A stretch of DNA of 64,000 bases from Gynurincola endophyticus (GTDB lineage: Bacteria; Bacteroidota; Bacteroidia; Chitinophagales; Chitinophagaceae): assembly GCF_003991195.1 (NCBI RefSeq), contig NZ_RCWL01000001.1, positions 310,001-374,000 of the forward strand, in the 5' to 3' direction. The notes below the pieces were generated by a model, which had not been told where the DNA came from, made no database searches, and saw only the letters and a list, made by a program, of their open reading frames with translations. This document shows, piece after piece, positions 43,914 through 53,249 of this stretch (position 1 is the first letter of the stretch; the number at the start of each line of letters is the position of its first letter). The position numbers were made by a program, and so were the translations under genes.

Positions 43914-44954
43914 ATGTCAAAACAAGATGTACATTATAGCGATTATCTGGAATTAGATAAAATTCTGAATGCCCAGTTTCTGGAAAGTGATAAAGCGGGC
44001 ACCCATGCTCATGATGAGATGTTGTTCATTGTAATTCACCAGGCTTATGAGCTTTGGTTTAAACAATTATTGTTTGAAGCCGATTCTGTGGTGGATATCA
44101 TGAAGCAGGAAATATTAAATGACAACTCTCCCGAGCTTCAAACAGTTGAGCATCGTTTATCAAGAATGGTAACCATTCTGAAATTGCTGGTGCAACAAAT
44201 TGATGTGATGGAAACGATGACTCCGATGGATTTCTTAGATTTCAGAGATTTGCTACGTCCGGCGAGTGGTTTCCAAAGCTGGCAGTTTAAAATTCTGGAA
44301 GCCAAATTAGGGCTAAGATATCAGCATCGCTTTGGCCAGGAGTATTATATCTCTCAGTTACGTCCTGCGCAGGTAGAGATGATTAAATCGGTAGAGGCAC
44401 AGAAAACATTGCTGGAATTATTAAATACCTGGTTGGAACGTATGCCGTTTTTTGAAGAGGCAGGAAACTGGCAGGATTATCAATCGCAATACCCGCATCA
44501 GGCAGAAATGCATCCTTTTTGGAGCGACTATCAGCAGGCGTATATGAATAGTTTATCGAATGCAGAAGCGGCCCATAAGGAGCAATTTAGTGAGGTGTTT
44601 TTTGAGAAAGGTGCCGGTCAGCATTTAAGCGCAAAAGCATCGCGGGCAGCACTCTTCATCATGTTGTATCGCGGTTATCCGATGTTACATCTGCCCTTTC
44701 AGGTGCTGAACCAGTTACTGGAGATAGATGAGCAGTTAAGTACCTGGAGATATCGTCATATGAGTATGGTACACAGAATAATTGGCACCAGAATTGGTAC
44801 AGGAGGAAGTACCGGAAAAGAGTATTTGAAAGGTGCGTTAGATAAACATTACATATTTGCTGACATCGCACGTTTAACCAGTTTTCTGATAGAGCGGAGG
44901 CATCTCCCGAAACTGAGTGTGAATGTTGAAAAAAGATTAGGATTTCTACAGTAA
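43914..44954 (+). CDS. Tryptophan 2,3-dioxygenase family protein
   Basis: 346 residues, alpha-helical heme enzyme family that opens the indole ring of tryptophan to N-formylkynurenine. Marks: HAHDEMLFIVIHQAYELWFKQLLFE (distal His42), FLDFRDLLRPASGFQSWQFK, the heme-ligand segment WRYRHMSMVHRIIGTRIGTGGSTG (His282) and EYLKGALDKHYIFADI. It is longer than the ~280-residue Xanthomonas enzyme because of insertions in the middle third (around 165-225). It sits 17 bases after purD, with no kynurenine-pathway gene nearby. Heme-ligand and substrate positions look intact. Confidence 0.92.
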   Translation: MSKQDVHYSDYLELDKILNAQFLESDKAGTHAHDEMLFIVIHQAYELWFKQLLFEADSVVDIMKQEILNDNSPELQTVEHRLSRMVTILKLLVQQIDVMETMTPMDFLDFRDLLRPASGFQSWQFKILEAKLGLRYQHRFGQEYYISQLRPAQVEMIKSVEAQKTLLELLNTWLERMPFFEEAGNWQDYQSQYPHQAEMHPFWSDYQQAYMNSLSNAEAAHKEQFSEVFFEKGAGQHLSAKASRAALFIMLYRGYPMLHLPFQVLNQLLEIDEQLSTWRYRHMSMVHRIIGTRIGTGGSTGKEYLKGALDKHYIFADIARLTSFLIERRHLPKLSVNVEKRLGFLQ

Positions 44955-44964
44955 TTCTGAAGAT

Positions 44965-45002
44965 AAAAAAAGCAAGATCTAACAACAGGATCTTGCTTTT
45001 TT
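44965..45002 (+). terminator. Terminator of the purD-TDO unit
   Basis: AAAAAGCAAGATC (44967-44979) pairs with GATCTTGCTTTTT (44989-45001), continuing T's to 45002; loop of 9 bases. The stop codon of TDO is 10 bases upstream. Confidence 0.9.
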
Positions 45003-45200
45003 GTTAAATGAATATAAAAATTAATGAAAATCGATATATGATCGATAAATTCAGGCGAAATACAATTCTGATCAGCATTTGGCGTTATGCTAAAGTACCG
45101 GCAAGAAAAAATTATTAATAACTAAAAACGAATAGAAGATTGATGTATCTTTAAGAATTAACAAATGTTAGAAAAAAACTGAATGAAAAGCAACTGCGCT
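45003..45200. other. Intergenic region upstream of mreB, no gene seen
   Basis: Part of a 315-base gap between the TDO stop and mreB. AT-rich, without an ORF of note or repeated elements. The mreB promoter candidate lies just to its right. Confidence 0.5.
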
Positions 45201-45231
45201 TTGTTATTCTGAATTATTTGCATCAATTTTG
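45201..45231 (+). promoter_or_regulatory. Promoter candidate for the mreBCD-PBP2-rodA operon
   Basis: TTG (45201-45203) and CAATTTTG (45224-45231) with a 20-base spacer. The -7 element has one mismatch to TAnnTTTG. It sits 38 bases before the mreB ATG. Confidence 0.5.
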
Positions 45232-45269
45232 CACAACTATTCAATTCTCAAAAAATCAGATCAAATAAA

Positions 45270-46298
45270 ATGGGCTTATTCAATTTATTCACCCAGGAGA
45301 TAGCAATGGATCTGGGTACAGCCAATACGCTTATAATACATAACGATGAAATAGTAGTGAATGAACCAAGTATTGTGGCTTTGGATAGAAACAATCCAAA
45401 ACAGGTATTGGCCGTGGGTAAACGTGCGTTGATGATGCACGAAAAAACTCACGAGAATATTAGAACGGTTCGTCCATTAAAAGATGGCGTAATTGCCGAC
45501 TTCAACGCTGCCGAGTTAATGATCAGAGAGTTGATGAAAATGATTTACCCTAAAAAGCCTTTATTCCCTCCTTCCTGGAGAATGATGATCTGTATCCCTT
45601 CCAGTATTACTGAGGTTGAGAAGAGAGCTGTGCACGACAGTGCAGAGCAGGCTGGTGCAAAAGAAGTTTATTTGATTCATGAGCCAATGGCAGCCGCATT
45701 AGGTATCGGTATCGATGTGGAAGAGCCGGTTGGTAATATGATTATTGATATTGGCGGTGGTACCACCGGTATTACCGTTATCGCTTTAGCCGGTATTGTA
45801 TGCGATCAGAGTATCCGTATTGCCGGAGATGAATTTACTGCAGACATCATGGAGGCTTTACGTCGTTACCATAGTCTTTTGATTGGTGAGCGTACTGCTG
45901 AGCAGATTAAAATCAATATCGGTGCTGCCATGAAAGATCTGGATAACCCACCGGATGATATTCCTGTAAACGGTAGAGACCTTGTAACCGGTATTCCGAA
46001 GCAAATTATGGTTTCTTACCAGGAAATTGCCGAAGCATTGGATAAATCTATCTTCAAAATAGAGGAAGCTATCTTAAAAGCCCTTGAAATGACCCCGCCT
46101 GAGTTGGCTGCCGACATTTATCGTCGTGGTTTATACCTTACCGGTGGTGGTGCATTGCTGAGAGGTCTTGATAAGCGCCTGTCTCAGAAAATTAAATTAC
46201 CTGTACACGTAGCAGACGATCCGTTAAAAAGCGTTGTGCGCGGAACAGGACTTGCACTAAAAAATTACGAACACTATCCATTCGTGATGCGTCAGTAA
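45270..46298 (+). CDS. mreB: Rod shape-determining protein MreB
   Basis: 342 residues, bacterial actin. ATP-binding actin-fold motifs: AMDLGTANTLI (phosphate-1), NMIIDIGGGTTGITVIAL (phosphate-2), YLTGGGALLRGLDKRLS (adenosine) and the connecting SSITEVEKRAV and HEPMAAALG. It assembles filaments under the inner membrane that direct cell-wall synthesis. Normal length and order. First gene of the cell-shape operon; mreC follows 53 bases later. Confidence 0.98.
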   Translation: MGLFNLFTQEIAMDLGTANTLIIHNDEIVVNEPSIVALDRNNPKQVLAVGKRALMMHEKTHENIRTVRPLKDGVIADFNAAELMIRELMKMIYPKKPLFPPSWRMMICIPSSITEVEKRAVHDSAEQAGAKEVYLIHEPMAAALGIGIDVEEPVGNMIIDIGGGTTGITVIALAGIVCDQSIRIAGDEFTADIMEALRRYHSLLIGERTAEQIKINIGAAMKDLDNPPDDIPVNGRDLVTGIPKQIMVSYQEIAEALDKSIFKIEEAILKALEMTPPELAADIYRRGLYLTGGGALLRGLDKRLSQKIKLPVHVADDPLKSVVRGTGLALKNYEHYPFVMRQ

Positions 46299-46351
46299 CC
46301 TTGTAAAAGGATACGGTAGAGTGGAATTGGTAATGCTAAAACGAAAGCTGC

Positions 46352-47203
46352 GTGCGTAATATATTTCTGTTTTTAAAAAATCGAAGCAAGTTTATCATCT
46401 TCGTTGCCTTGCAAGTAATTGCTTTATGGATATTGTTTAAGTACAATAAGTTTCATGAAGCGGCTTATCTTGGGGTAGCAGGTGAGATAACAGGACGTAT
46501 TAATCAGCAGTATAATAAAGTAGAATATTACTTTCAGTTAAAGCAAACCAACGATGCCCTGGTACGGGAAAATCTGGAACTCAGGCAACAACTGGCTCAA
46601 AATTTTGAAGCCCCTGATACCAGTTTTACCAACTTTACAGATACCGTTAACTTTCTAAAGGATAACGAGCAACGAAAATATCGTTACCGTTCGGCCAAAG
46701 TACTGAACAATACCTATACACTTACAGATAACTATCTTACCATCCATATCGGTACTGCTCAGGGAGTACAAAAGGATATGGGGGTAATCGGTGCCGATGG
46801 CGTCGTAGGTACCATTGTAAATGCCGGAAAAAACTTTTCGGTAGTAATGAGCCTGTTGCACCATCAAAGTAAACTGAGCGCGAGACATTTGCGCAGTGGT
46901 GAAACCGGTTCGGTATATTGGGAAGGAGAATCTCCATTCGAACTTACGATGACAAATGTTCAGAAAAGTGTTGAAGTAAAAGTAGGAGATACCATCGTTA
47001 CCAGCCAATATGCTTCTTATCGTTACCCGCAGGGTATTATGATAGGTACTGTTATAGAAGTGGAAGAAAACAATTCCAGAAACTTTCATACGTTAAAACT
47101 AAGGCCTTCTACCCATTTTAACCGGTTAGAGTGGGTTACTGTTGTAGAAAATCTGCAACTCGAAGAACAATTAGCAATCGAAGAAAGCACCCGTAAAAAT
47201 TAG
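46352..47203 (+). CDS. mreC: Rod shape-determining protein MreC
   Basis: 283 residues, start GTG. One N-terminal membrane helix (~residues 13-31), a coiled-coil stretch (~45-85, VEYYFQLKQTNDALVRENLELRQQLAQ) and two beta-barrel-like domains (RSAKVLNNTYTLTDNYLTIHIGTAQGVQKDMGVIGADGVVGTIVNAG, SVVMSLLHHQSKLSARHLRSGETGSVYWEG). This is typical MreC, which links MreB to periplasmic penicillin-binding proteins. mreD starts 2 bases after its stop. Confidence 0.95.
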   Translation: MRNIFLFLKNRSKFIIFVALQVIALWILFKYNKFHEAAYLGVAGEITGRINQQYNKVEYYFQLKQTNDALVRENLELRQQLAQNFEAPDTSFTNFTDTVNFLKDNEQRKYRYRSAKVLNNTYTLTDNYLTIHIGTAQGVQKDMGVIGADGVVGTIVNAGKNFSVVMSLLHHQSKLSARHLRSGETGSVYWEGESPFELTMTNVQKSVEVKVGDTIVTSQYASYRYPQGIMIGTVIEVEENNSRNFHTLKLRPSTHFNRLEWVTVVENLQLEEQLAIEESTRKN

Positions 47204-47205
47204 CA

Positions 47206-47739
47206 ATGAGCGATTTGGTGAAAAATATTATCCGTTTTGCAGCATTTATCCTGATCCAGGTATATGTGTTGAACCGTATTCCACCGGTACATCGTTTCAT
47301 TGTTCCTTATCTTTACTTCTTATATATCCTTTGGTTACCTTTTAAAACTACCCCGATCAACCTGATGCTGATCGCATTTGTTTTCGGTATCTCATTGGAT
47401 TCTTTCACCAATACGCCCGGTCTGCATGCGGCAGCTTGTGTATTAATTGCGTTTATCCGCCCTTATTTAATCACAATTATTTTGCCGCAAGAGCGAAAAG
47501 AGCTATATTATACCAACCCGTCGGTGAAAAGTCTGGGGGGAGTAGCTCCTTACGCATTGTATATATCGGTACTCACGTTTATCCACCACCTGTACCTGAC
47601 CTTCCTCGAATGGTTATCAACAGGAAACTGGTGGTACTTCCTTGGAAAAGTATTGGCAACTACAGGCGTAAGCTTAATGCTGATTCTGATTGCTGAAATT
47701 CTGGTATACAGAAAAGATCAGATGAGAACGAATGCTTAA
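47206..47739 (+). CDS. mreD: Rod shape-determining protein MreD
   Basis: 177 residues, about five hydrophobic helices: LVKNIIRFAAFILIQVYVLNRIPP, FIVPYLYFLYILWLPF, LMLIAFVFGISLDSFTNTPGLHAAACVLIAFIRP. MreD is poorly conserved but this position between mreC and PBP2, with start 2 bases after the mreC stop, and the helix pattern support it. Inner-membrane partner of the elongasome. Confidence 0.9.
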   Translation: MSDLVKNIIRFAAFILIQVYVLNRIPPVHRFIVPYLYFLYILWLPFKTTPINLMLIAFVFGISLDSFTNTPGLHAAACVLIAFIRPYLITIILPQERKELYYTNPSVKSLGGVAPYALYISVLTFIHHLYLTFLEWLSTGNWWYFLGKVLATTGVSLMLILIAEILVYRKDQMRTNA

Positions 47740-47788
47740 TCACCGGCCTGAATTCTTTTAATTATAATCAATAAAGGATCACTATCCT

Positions 47789-49903
47789 ATGGCGCTTTTT
47801 AATCAATCTAGAGGAAGGATTATTCAACTCATATTCGTAGGTATATTTCTGATCATGCTGATTCAGTTGTTTAACCTGCAAATTCTTTCGGGAAAATATC
47901 GCCAATTGGCAATGGATAATGCTGTTTTTGCGAAAGTGCGCTATCCTGACAGAGGCATTATCTTCGACAGAAACGGAAAAGCTATTCTTGATAATACCAT
48001 TCTTTACGATCTCGTAGTCACTCCTTCCGAATTAAAAAATGCTGATACTTTCGGTCTTTGCCGTTTACTTGCTATTGACACTGCTCAGTTCAGAAAAAGA
48101 GTAAATGATGCTATTATAAAAAACGGCCGATATCGCCCTTCCGTATTTCAATCTTTATTAACTCCTGAATTACACGCACGTTTAGAAGAAAATATATGGA
48201 AGTACAATGGATTTGCATTGGTTGAAAGACCGGTTCGTAAATACCCTTACAACGCCGGCGCACATGTAATGGGATATATCGGTGAAGTAGACCAGAACAT
48301 TATTAAGAAATCTAATAACTATTATAGAATGGGCGACTTTGTCGGCCGCTCAGGATTAGAAGCCAGTTATGAAACTGTATTGATGGGGCAACGTGGCGTA
48401 GAATACATGATTAAAGATAATCATAACAGATTGGTAGGGTCATACGAAAATGGATTACGGGATACCTTACCGATTGCCGGTAATAATCTTCATACTTATC
48501 TCGATATCGAACTACAACAAATGGCAGAAGCCATGATGGCAAATAAAGTAGGTGCTGTGGTTGCAATTGATCCCAGAACAGGTGGTATCCTTGCAATGGC
48601 CAGTGGCCCGAATTATGACCCTAACGAACTCAGTGGCCCTAATAAAAATAAAAACTATTCCCGGTTAGCACTGGATGTATCTTCCCCAATGTTTAACAGA
48701 GCTATCAAAGGCCAATACCCTCCGGGTTCTACTTTTAAACCTTTAGGGGCTTTGGTTGCACTAGACGAAGGATTGATTACTCCTTCTTACGGATATGCGT
48801 GTGGAGGAACTTATTATGGTTGTACCCGGCCGCTGAATTGTACCGAAAAATGGGGAGGGCACGCCAATAACCTTCGCGATGCCATTGCATGGTCGTGTAA
48901 CTCTTACTTCTCAGAAGTACTCAAAAAAACAATTGATAATCCCAAGTATAGAAATCCGAGAAAAGGCCTGATGGTTTGGAAAGATTATATGACAGCCATG
49001 GGATTGGGTTATCGCCTGGGTGTTGACTTACCAAGCGAAGATGCCGGTAACATTCCTGATACGGCTGATTATGACAAATCTTATAACGGACTCTGGAACT
49101 CCTGTACAATGGTGGGAGGAGGATTAGGAATCGGACAGGATAAAATGCTGACAACTCCTTTGCAACTGGCAAATGCCATGTGTGTGATTGCCAATAAGGG
49201 ATATTATTATACACCGCATTTTGTAAAGAAAATAGATAATTACCCGGGAGCAGATTCTATACTGGCTCCTTATAAAGTAAAACATGAAGCTTTAACACAT
49301 ATATCCGATCAGGCGTTTGAAATCGTGATCTCCGGTATGCAGGATGTGGTGGATAAAGGTACCGGTAGAGTAGCACAAATACCGGGTATTCAAATTTGTG
49401 CAAAAACAGGTACCGCTCAAAATAGAATCATCTTTGAAGGAAAACGGCTTGATTTGAAAGACAACTCAATGTTTGTTTGTTTTGCACCAAGAGATAATCC
49501 GAAAATTGCCATTGCCGTAGTAGTACAAAACGGTGGTTACGGTTCTACATGGGCCGCTCCGATTGCGTCGATTATTATGGAAAAATACCTGAACGATACT
49601 TTGCGCCCCGAAAAAGCACGTAGAATGGAAGAAATCAGTCAAACCAATCTGATGCCTTCTTACTTAAAGAGAATGCAGTATCGCGAAGATTCAATCAGAG
49701 CTTTTAAATGGTTTGAAATGACCAAAGACAGCGCCTATATCGAGAAGTACCTGAAACCGGTTCGTCAGACTGTACGCCCGGCGGCCGTACCTACCCAACA
49801 GGCAGCAGTTCCGGCAAAAGAAAATAAATCCAATCATTCGAATCAACCTAAAAAAGCTGAATTAGTAGTAGATAGAATTCGTACTAAAGAATTCAACGGA
49901 TAA
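47789..49903 (+). CDS. mrdA: Penicillin-binding protein 2 (elongasome transpeptidase)
   Basis: 704 residues. One membrane anchor (~residues 11-29), a dimerisation/pedestal domain (~50-245), then the transpeptidase: nucleophile Ser314 in the GSTFKP (S-x-x-K) motif, the SCNSYF (SxN) motif and KTGTAQ. A 60-residue C-terminal Pro/Ala/Lys-rich tail follows. It cross-links peptidoglycan during lateral wall growth with RodA, whose gene starts 4 bases after its stop. Length is slightly more than usual because of the tail. Confidence 0.95.
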   Translation: MALFNQSRGRIIQLIFVGIFLIMLIQLFNLQILSGKYRQLAMDNAVFAKVRYPDRGIIFDRNGKAILDNTILYDLVVTPSELKNADTFGLCRLLAIDTAQFRKRVNDAIIKNGRYRPSVFQSLLTPELHARLEENIWKYNGFALVERPVRKYPYNAGAHVMGYIGEVDQNIIKKSNNYYRMGDFVGRSGLEASYETVLMGQRGVEYMIKDNHNRLVGSYENGLRDTLPIAGNNLHTYLDIELQQMAEAMMANKVGAVVAIDPRTGGILAMASGPNYDPNELSGPNKNKNYSRLALDVSSPMFNRAIKGQYPPGSTFKPLGALVALDEGLITPSYGYACGGTYYGCTRPLNCTEKWGGHANNLRDAIAWSCNSYFSEVLKKTIDNPKYRNPRKGLMVWKDYMTAMGLGYRLGVDLPSEDAGNIPDTADYDKSYNGLWNSCTMVGGGLGIGQDKMLTTPLQLANAMCVIANKGYYYTPHFVKKIDNYPGADSILAPYKVKHEALTHISDQAFEIVISGMQDVVDKGTGRVAQIPGIQICAKTGTAQNRIIFEGKRLDLKDNSMFVCFAPRDNPKIAIAVVVQNGGYGSTWAAPIASIIMEKYLNDTLRPEKARRMEEISQTNLMPSYLKRMQYREDSIRAFKWFEMTKDSAYIEKYLKPVRQTVRPAAVPTQQAAVPAKENKSNHSNQPKKAELVVDRIRTKEFNG

Positions 49904-49907
49904 AAAT

Positions 49908-51239
49908 ATGGCACGCAGAAACCAGGAAATATCAAAAGGCATTGATACTACATTGATTCTATTGTACCTCGCTTTGGTAACAATAGGAATCATCAGTATT
50001 TTTTCCGTTACTTATCAGGAAGGAACACCTGTTGTAAAAAGTTTTTTAGAATATAAAACCGATTACAGTAAACAGTTTTACTTCTTTATACTATCTCTGT
50101 TTGTGGGCTTATTTATTACGCTCACCGACTCTAAATTTTTTACCGCTACCGCCAATATCTGGTATGTAGTAGGTATTTTAATGTTATTGCTGGTATTTCC
50201 GTTTCATACACAAATTAAAGGTACCGAATCAATTATTCGCTTCGGTTCTATTCAGGTACAACCTGCAGAGATTTGTAAAATTCCTGTGGCACTGGCACTG
50301 GCAAAATATCTGTCACGGATTGAAACAGACTTCTCAAAAGTAAAATCACAATTAATCGGTATTGCCATTTGTTTGTTCCCGGCTGTTTTAACCATCATGC
50401 AAAAAGAAACAGGACTGGCATTGGTATTTTTCGCCTTTTTTCTCGTGATGTTCAGAGAAGGATTGCCTCCATCATACCTTATCATTGGTTTTTCACTGGC
50501 GGTTTTAATTGTAGCAACATTAGTGGTTGACAAAGATGTATTAGCCATTGTGCTGACCGTTATTGCTTCCATTGGTATTTATTTATCAAGACGTCAAATC
50601 AAAAAAAATAAAGGACTCTTATTTTCTATATTGCTGGTGTGGGCTGTATGTGTGGGCATTCAACGTTTTGCCGTACCATTCCTCTTTCAGAAAGTGTTGC
50701 AACCGCACCATGTAGAAAGAGTCTTCTCATTGATTGGTAAAGAAAATCCTTATGTAGACCCGGCAGTGGCTGAAGCAAATGCAGCAAAAAAACATCAGGG
50801 CATTGACTATAATGTTCGTCAAAGTAAAATCGCTATCGGATCAGGTGGCTTTAGCGGAAAAGGTTTATTGAAAGGAACACAAACCCGCTTTGATTTTGTT
50901 CCCGAACAACGTACTGATTTTATATTCTGTACAATCGGCGAAGGTTTTGGATTTTTAGGGTCTGTTGTTTTTCTGGGGCTTTACTTCTTCTTTTTGCTAA
51001 GAATTGTATTCGTTGCAGAGCGGCAAAGGTCTACTTTTTCCCGTGTGTTTGCATATAGCCTGGCTTCCGTATTGTTTTTTCATATCGCTATTAATATTTG
51101 TATGACCATAGGCCTGGCACCGGTGATCGGTATTACCCTGCCCTATATCAGTTATGGCGGTACTTCATTGTTAACATTTTCAGTAATGTTCTTTATTCTG
51201 ATCAGGCTGGATGCCGACCGTCAAATGATTTTACGATAG
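49908..51239 (+). CDS. rodA: Peptidoglycan glycosyltransferase RodA
   Basis: 443 residues with ten or so membrane helices; SEDS family glycosyltransferase that polymerises lipid II in the elongasome. Marks: DTTLILLYLALVTIGIISIFS (first helix), FGSIQVQPAEICKIPVALALAKYLSR, the essential-aspartate-type loop FDFVPEQRTDFIFCTIGEGFGFLGS and the C-terminal GIALPVIGITLPYISYGGTSLLTF-type end. Followed by an MBL-fold gene 28 bases later. Start ATG is 4 bases after the PBP2 stop. Confidence 0.95.
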   Translation: MARRNQEISKGIDTTLILLYLALVTIGIISIFSVTYQEGTPVVKSFLEYKTDYSKQFYFFILSLFVGLFITLTDSKFFTATANIWYVVGILMLLLVFPFHTQIKGTESIIRFGSIQVQPAEICKIPVALALAKYLSRIETDFSKVKSQLIGIAICLFPAVLTIMQKETGLALVFFAFFLVMFREGLPPSYLIIGFSLAVLIVATLVVDKDVLAIVLTVIASIGIYLSRRQIKKNKGLLFSILLVWAVCVGIQRFAVPFLFQKVLQPHHVERVFSLIGKENPYVDPAVAEANAAKKHQGIDYNVRQSKIAIGSGGFSGKGLLKGTQTRFDFVPEQRTDFIFCTIGEGFGFLGSVVFLGLYFFFLLRIVFVAERQRSTFSRVFAYSLASVLFFHIAINICMTIGLAPVIGITLPYISYGGTSLLTFSVMFFILIRLDADRQMILR

Positions 51240-51267
51240 TTTACTCTTTTTTTAAGACCTTTGAGGT

Positions 51268-52011
51268 ATGAAAATAATTCCTTTAAGTGAAGGAGCTTTC
51301 ACTATTGACAAGTCGAAGTTGTTCGTACCTTTTAATACGGAAGAAGATGATCTTCAGTCAAGACCGATAGGCTCACTGTTAGTGGAGGTACAACCTTTTC
51401 TGGTAATAACCAGTGAAGATGTATTGTTGATCGATGCAGGATTAGGTTTTGAACAGGAAAACGGACAATTACAGTTATTAAATATGCTGGCAGCCAACGG
51501 TTATCAACGCGACGATATTACCAAAGTGCTGATGTCACATTTACATAAAGACCACGCAGGCGGTATCAGTGTTACGAATACTCAGGGACAGAAAGAATTA
51601 ACTTTTCCCAAAGCTACTTATTACGTGCAACGTAAGGAGTTTGAATTTGCAAAAGAAAAGGGCCGTCCTTCCTATATTCCGGAAGAACTGGAATGTCTGG
51701 AAAATGCGCCGAATGTTGTTTGGCTGGAGGGTGATGGTGTGATTGATGGTTATATCAGGTATCAGATCACGGCAGCACATTGTCCGTATCATCAGGTATT
51801 CTGGATTGTTGACGGTGGTGAAACCGTATTCTTTGGTGCAGATGATGCTCCGCAGTTACACCAGATGAAATCACGCTTTGTAGCCAAATATGATTATGAC
51901 GGAAAAAAATGTATGGAGTTAAGGCAACAATGGTGGGAAGAAGGTGAACAGGGAAAATGGTCTTTCCTGTTTTATCACGATATCAAAACTCCCGTTTACA
52001 AGTTTGACTAA
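51268..52011 (+). CDS. MBL-fold metallo-hydrolase
   Basis: 247 residues, cytoplasmic. The metallo-beta-lactamase-fold signature HLHKDH (His91, His93, Asp95, His96) binds the dinuclear metal site, followed by later metal ligands in TAAHCPYHQVFW and FFGADDAPQLHQM. It looks like a quorum-quencher-like or N-acyl-type MBL protein, but the substrate is unknown. Last gene before a strong terminator; 28 bases after rodA, so it may ride with the operon although a functional link is not evident. Confidence 0.9.
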   Translation: MKIIPLSEGAFTIDKSKLFVPFNTEEDDLQSRPIGSLLVEVQPFLVITSEDVLLIDAGLGFEQENGQLQLLNMLAANGYQRDDITKVLMSHLHKDHAGGISVTNTQGQKELTFPKATYYVQRKEFEFAKEKGRPSYIPEELECLENAPNVVWLEGDGVIDGYIRYQITAAHCPYHQVFWIVDGGETVFFGADDAPQLHQMKSRFVAKYDYDGKKCMELRQQWWEEGEQGKWSFLFYHDIKTPVYKFD

Positions 52012-52026
52012 AATATTACTATCAAT

Positions 52027-52065
52027 AAAAAAGCTGCTTCAAATAAAAATTGAAACAGCTTTTTT
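52027..52065 (+). terminator. Terminator after the MBL-fold gene, possibly bidirectional
   Basis: AAAAAAGCTG (52027-52036) pairs with CAGCTTTTTT-type sequence (52056-52065), with inner TTCAA/TTGAA pairing. It also lies 45 bases past the stop of the convergent gene at 52110. Confidence 0.85.
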
Positions 52066-52109
52066 GTTTGCTACTGTCAGAAATATAGTGACAGCTCCAT
52101 CGGCTATAC

Positions 52110-52550
52110 TTAGTTATTTACTTTGTTTTTTAATCGTTGCTCCTGCGGGGGAGTCGGACGATCTGCTCTGTTATCTATTCTGCGTTTAAATTCAGTTTGT
52201 ACCTTCTCATTGAATTCTTTTTCAGCCTGGAAGAATAATTTTATTTTTTCTTCACTGAGTGCTTTTCCGAATTCACCCTGGTATTTCTTTTTCAGCAATA
52301 CCACTTTTTCTTCGTTGGCCACCACATCTGACCGGTCTTTCAGATTAGCCTGACGCAGATTTTTAAATTCGTTATCATATTTTTTATAAATCGGCCAGAA
52401 CTTTTCAGCCTCGGCTTCGGTTAAATTTAATTTTTCGGTAACGTAAGCGATTTTAAGTGTTTGCACTCTGTTGGTATTATCAGCCTTTTGTTGACCAAAA
52501 CCGATCAGCGAGATAAACAAAGTGCTTAAAATAATACTAATTGATTTCAT
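52110..52550 (-). CDS. Exported Spy/CpxP-like small protein (possible ECF sensor)
   Basis: 146 residues with a signal peptide (residues 1-20, LIGFGQ). The mature part is helical and charged: LKIAYVTEKLNLTEAEAEKFWPIYKKYDNEFKNLRQ, KVVLLKKKYQGEFGKALSEEKIKLFFQAEKEFNEK. The 'LNLTEAEAEKFWPIYKKY' repeat is like Spy/CpxP or heavy-metal-resistance sensor proteins, and homologues next to ECF genes in Bacteroidota are sometimes called sensors of ECF sigma factors. Third gene of the sigma locus, 10 bases after the anti-sigma-like gene. Confidence 0.75.
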   Translation of the reverse strand: MKSISIILSTLFISLIGFGQQKADNTNRVQTLKIAYVTEKLNLTEAEAEKFWPIYKKYDNEFKNLRQANLKDRSDVVANEEKVVLLKKKYQGEFGKALSEEKIKLFFQAEKEFNEKVQTEFKRRIDNRADRPTPPQEQRLKNKVNN

Positions 52551-52560
52551 AACTTATATA

Positions 52561-53217
52561 TTATATAATGTTTAAATAGACTTCCAGTTCTTCGGTCGAA
52601 AACTCCGAAAGTGATTCGTCGATATCGAAATTCCAGTCATCGGTATCCTTTTCATCGTTGGCGTATAAAAATACCACGCTTTCTGTAGAAGTGTCCATAC
52701 CCTGATTAGCGGCAAATACCATTAAATCGTCGGTAGGTAACGCTTCAATAGCGGTGAGATATTTTTCCTGACCTGTTTCCTGATTATTATTCAGAAACTG
52801 CTGTGCTGTTAACAACAATAATAATCCGGCTGCCACTGCGCCTGCCCAACGGTAAAGTTTTTTCTGGATAGAAATCACTTTTGCCGGTTGCTTTACTTTT
52901 TTCAGTACTTCTTGCGGAAGTGTGTTGAAATAGTTCACAGGCACTGAATAAGGGTTTTCTTTTGACACATTCAGCTGAACTTCTTCGTCAGATGACCTGA
53001 TTTTAGACATAACAGCGGCAGCTAGTCCTTCAAAATATTGAGAATCAGGTGCTGAGAACGGGTTCTTTTTGTTGTTTTGATCTGTAATCTGTTGATTAAC
53101 AGTTAAAAACAAGCTATCGAAATACCCTTTGGGCACATTGTAAGGTGTTTTCCGGGGTATTTGTGAAAGAACTCGGAATTCATTCAGTTCATTTAATATG
53201 TCAATAGGATGAGCCAT
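52561..53217 (-). CDS. Putative anti-sigma factor with triplicated PYxVPxxYF motif
   Basis: 218 residues. A cytoplasmic N-terminal half (residues 1-123) is followed by one membrane helix at ~124-141 and an acidic periplasmic tail ending FSTEELEVYLNII. The N-terminal half carries a motif three times: PYNVPKGYFDSL at 25-36, PFSAPDSQYFEGL at 53-65 and PYSVPVNYFNTL at 89-100. The gene follows an ECF sigma gene by 32 bases, the normal position of an anti-sigma factor. No HxxxCxxC zinc anti-sigma motif. Function is inferred from position and topology. Confidence 0.65.
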   Translation of the reverse strand: MAHPIDILNELNEFRVLSQIPRKTPYNVPKGYFDSLFLTVNQQITDQNNKKNPFSAPDSQYFEGLAAAVMSKIRSSDEEVQLNVSKENPYSVPVNYFNTLPQEVLKKVKQPAKVISIQKKLYRWAGAVAAGLLLLLTAQQFLNNNQETGQEKYLTAIEALPTDDLMVFAANQGMDTSTESVVFLYANDEKDTDDWNFDIDESLSEFSTEELEVYLNII

Positions 53218-53249
53218 ATATAAGTTTGACCGTTTAAATGTTAAAAGGT

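Noticed and set aside
46655-47089. 144-codon minus-strand frame inside mreC
   Set aside because: Antisense to mreC, no signals, no recognisable protein.
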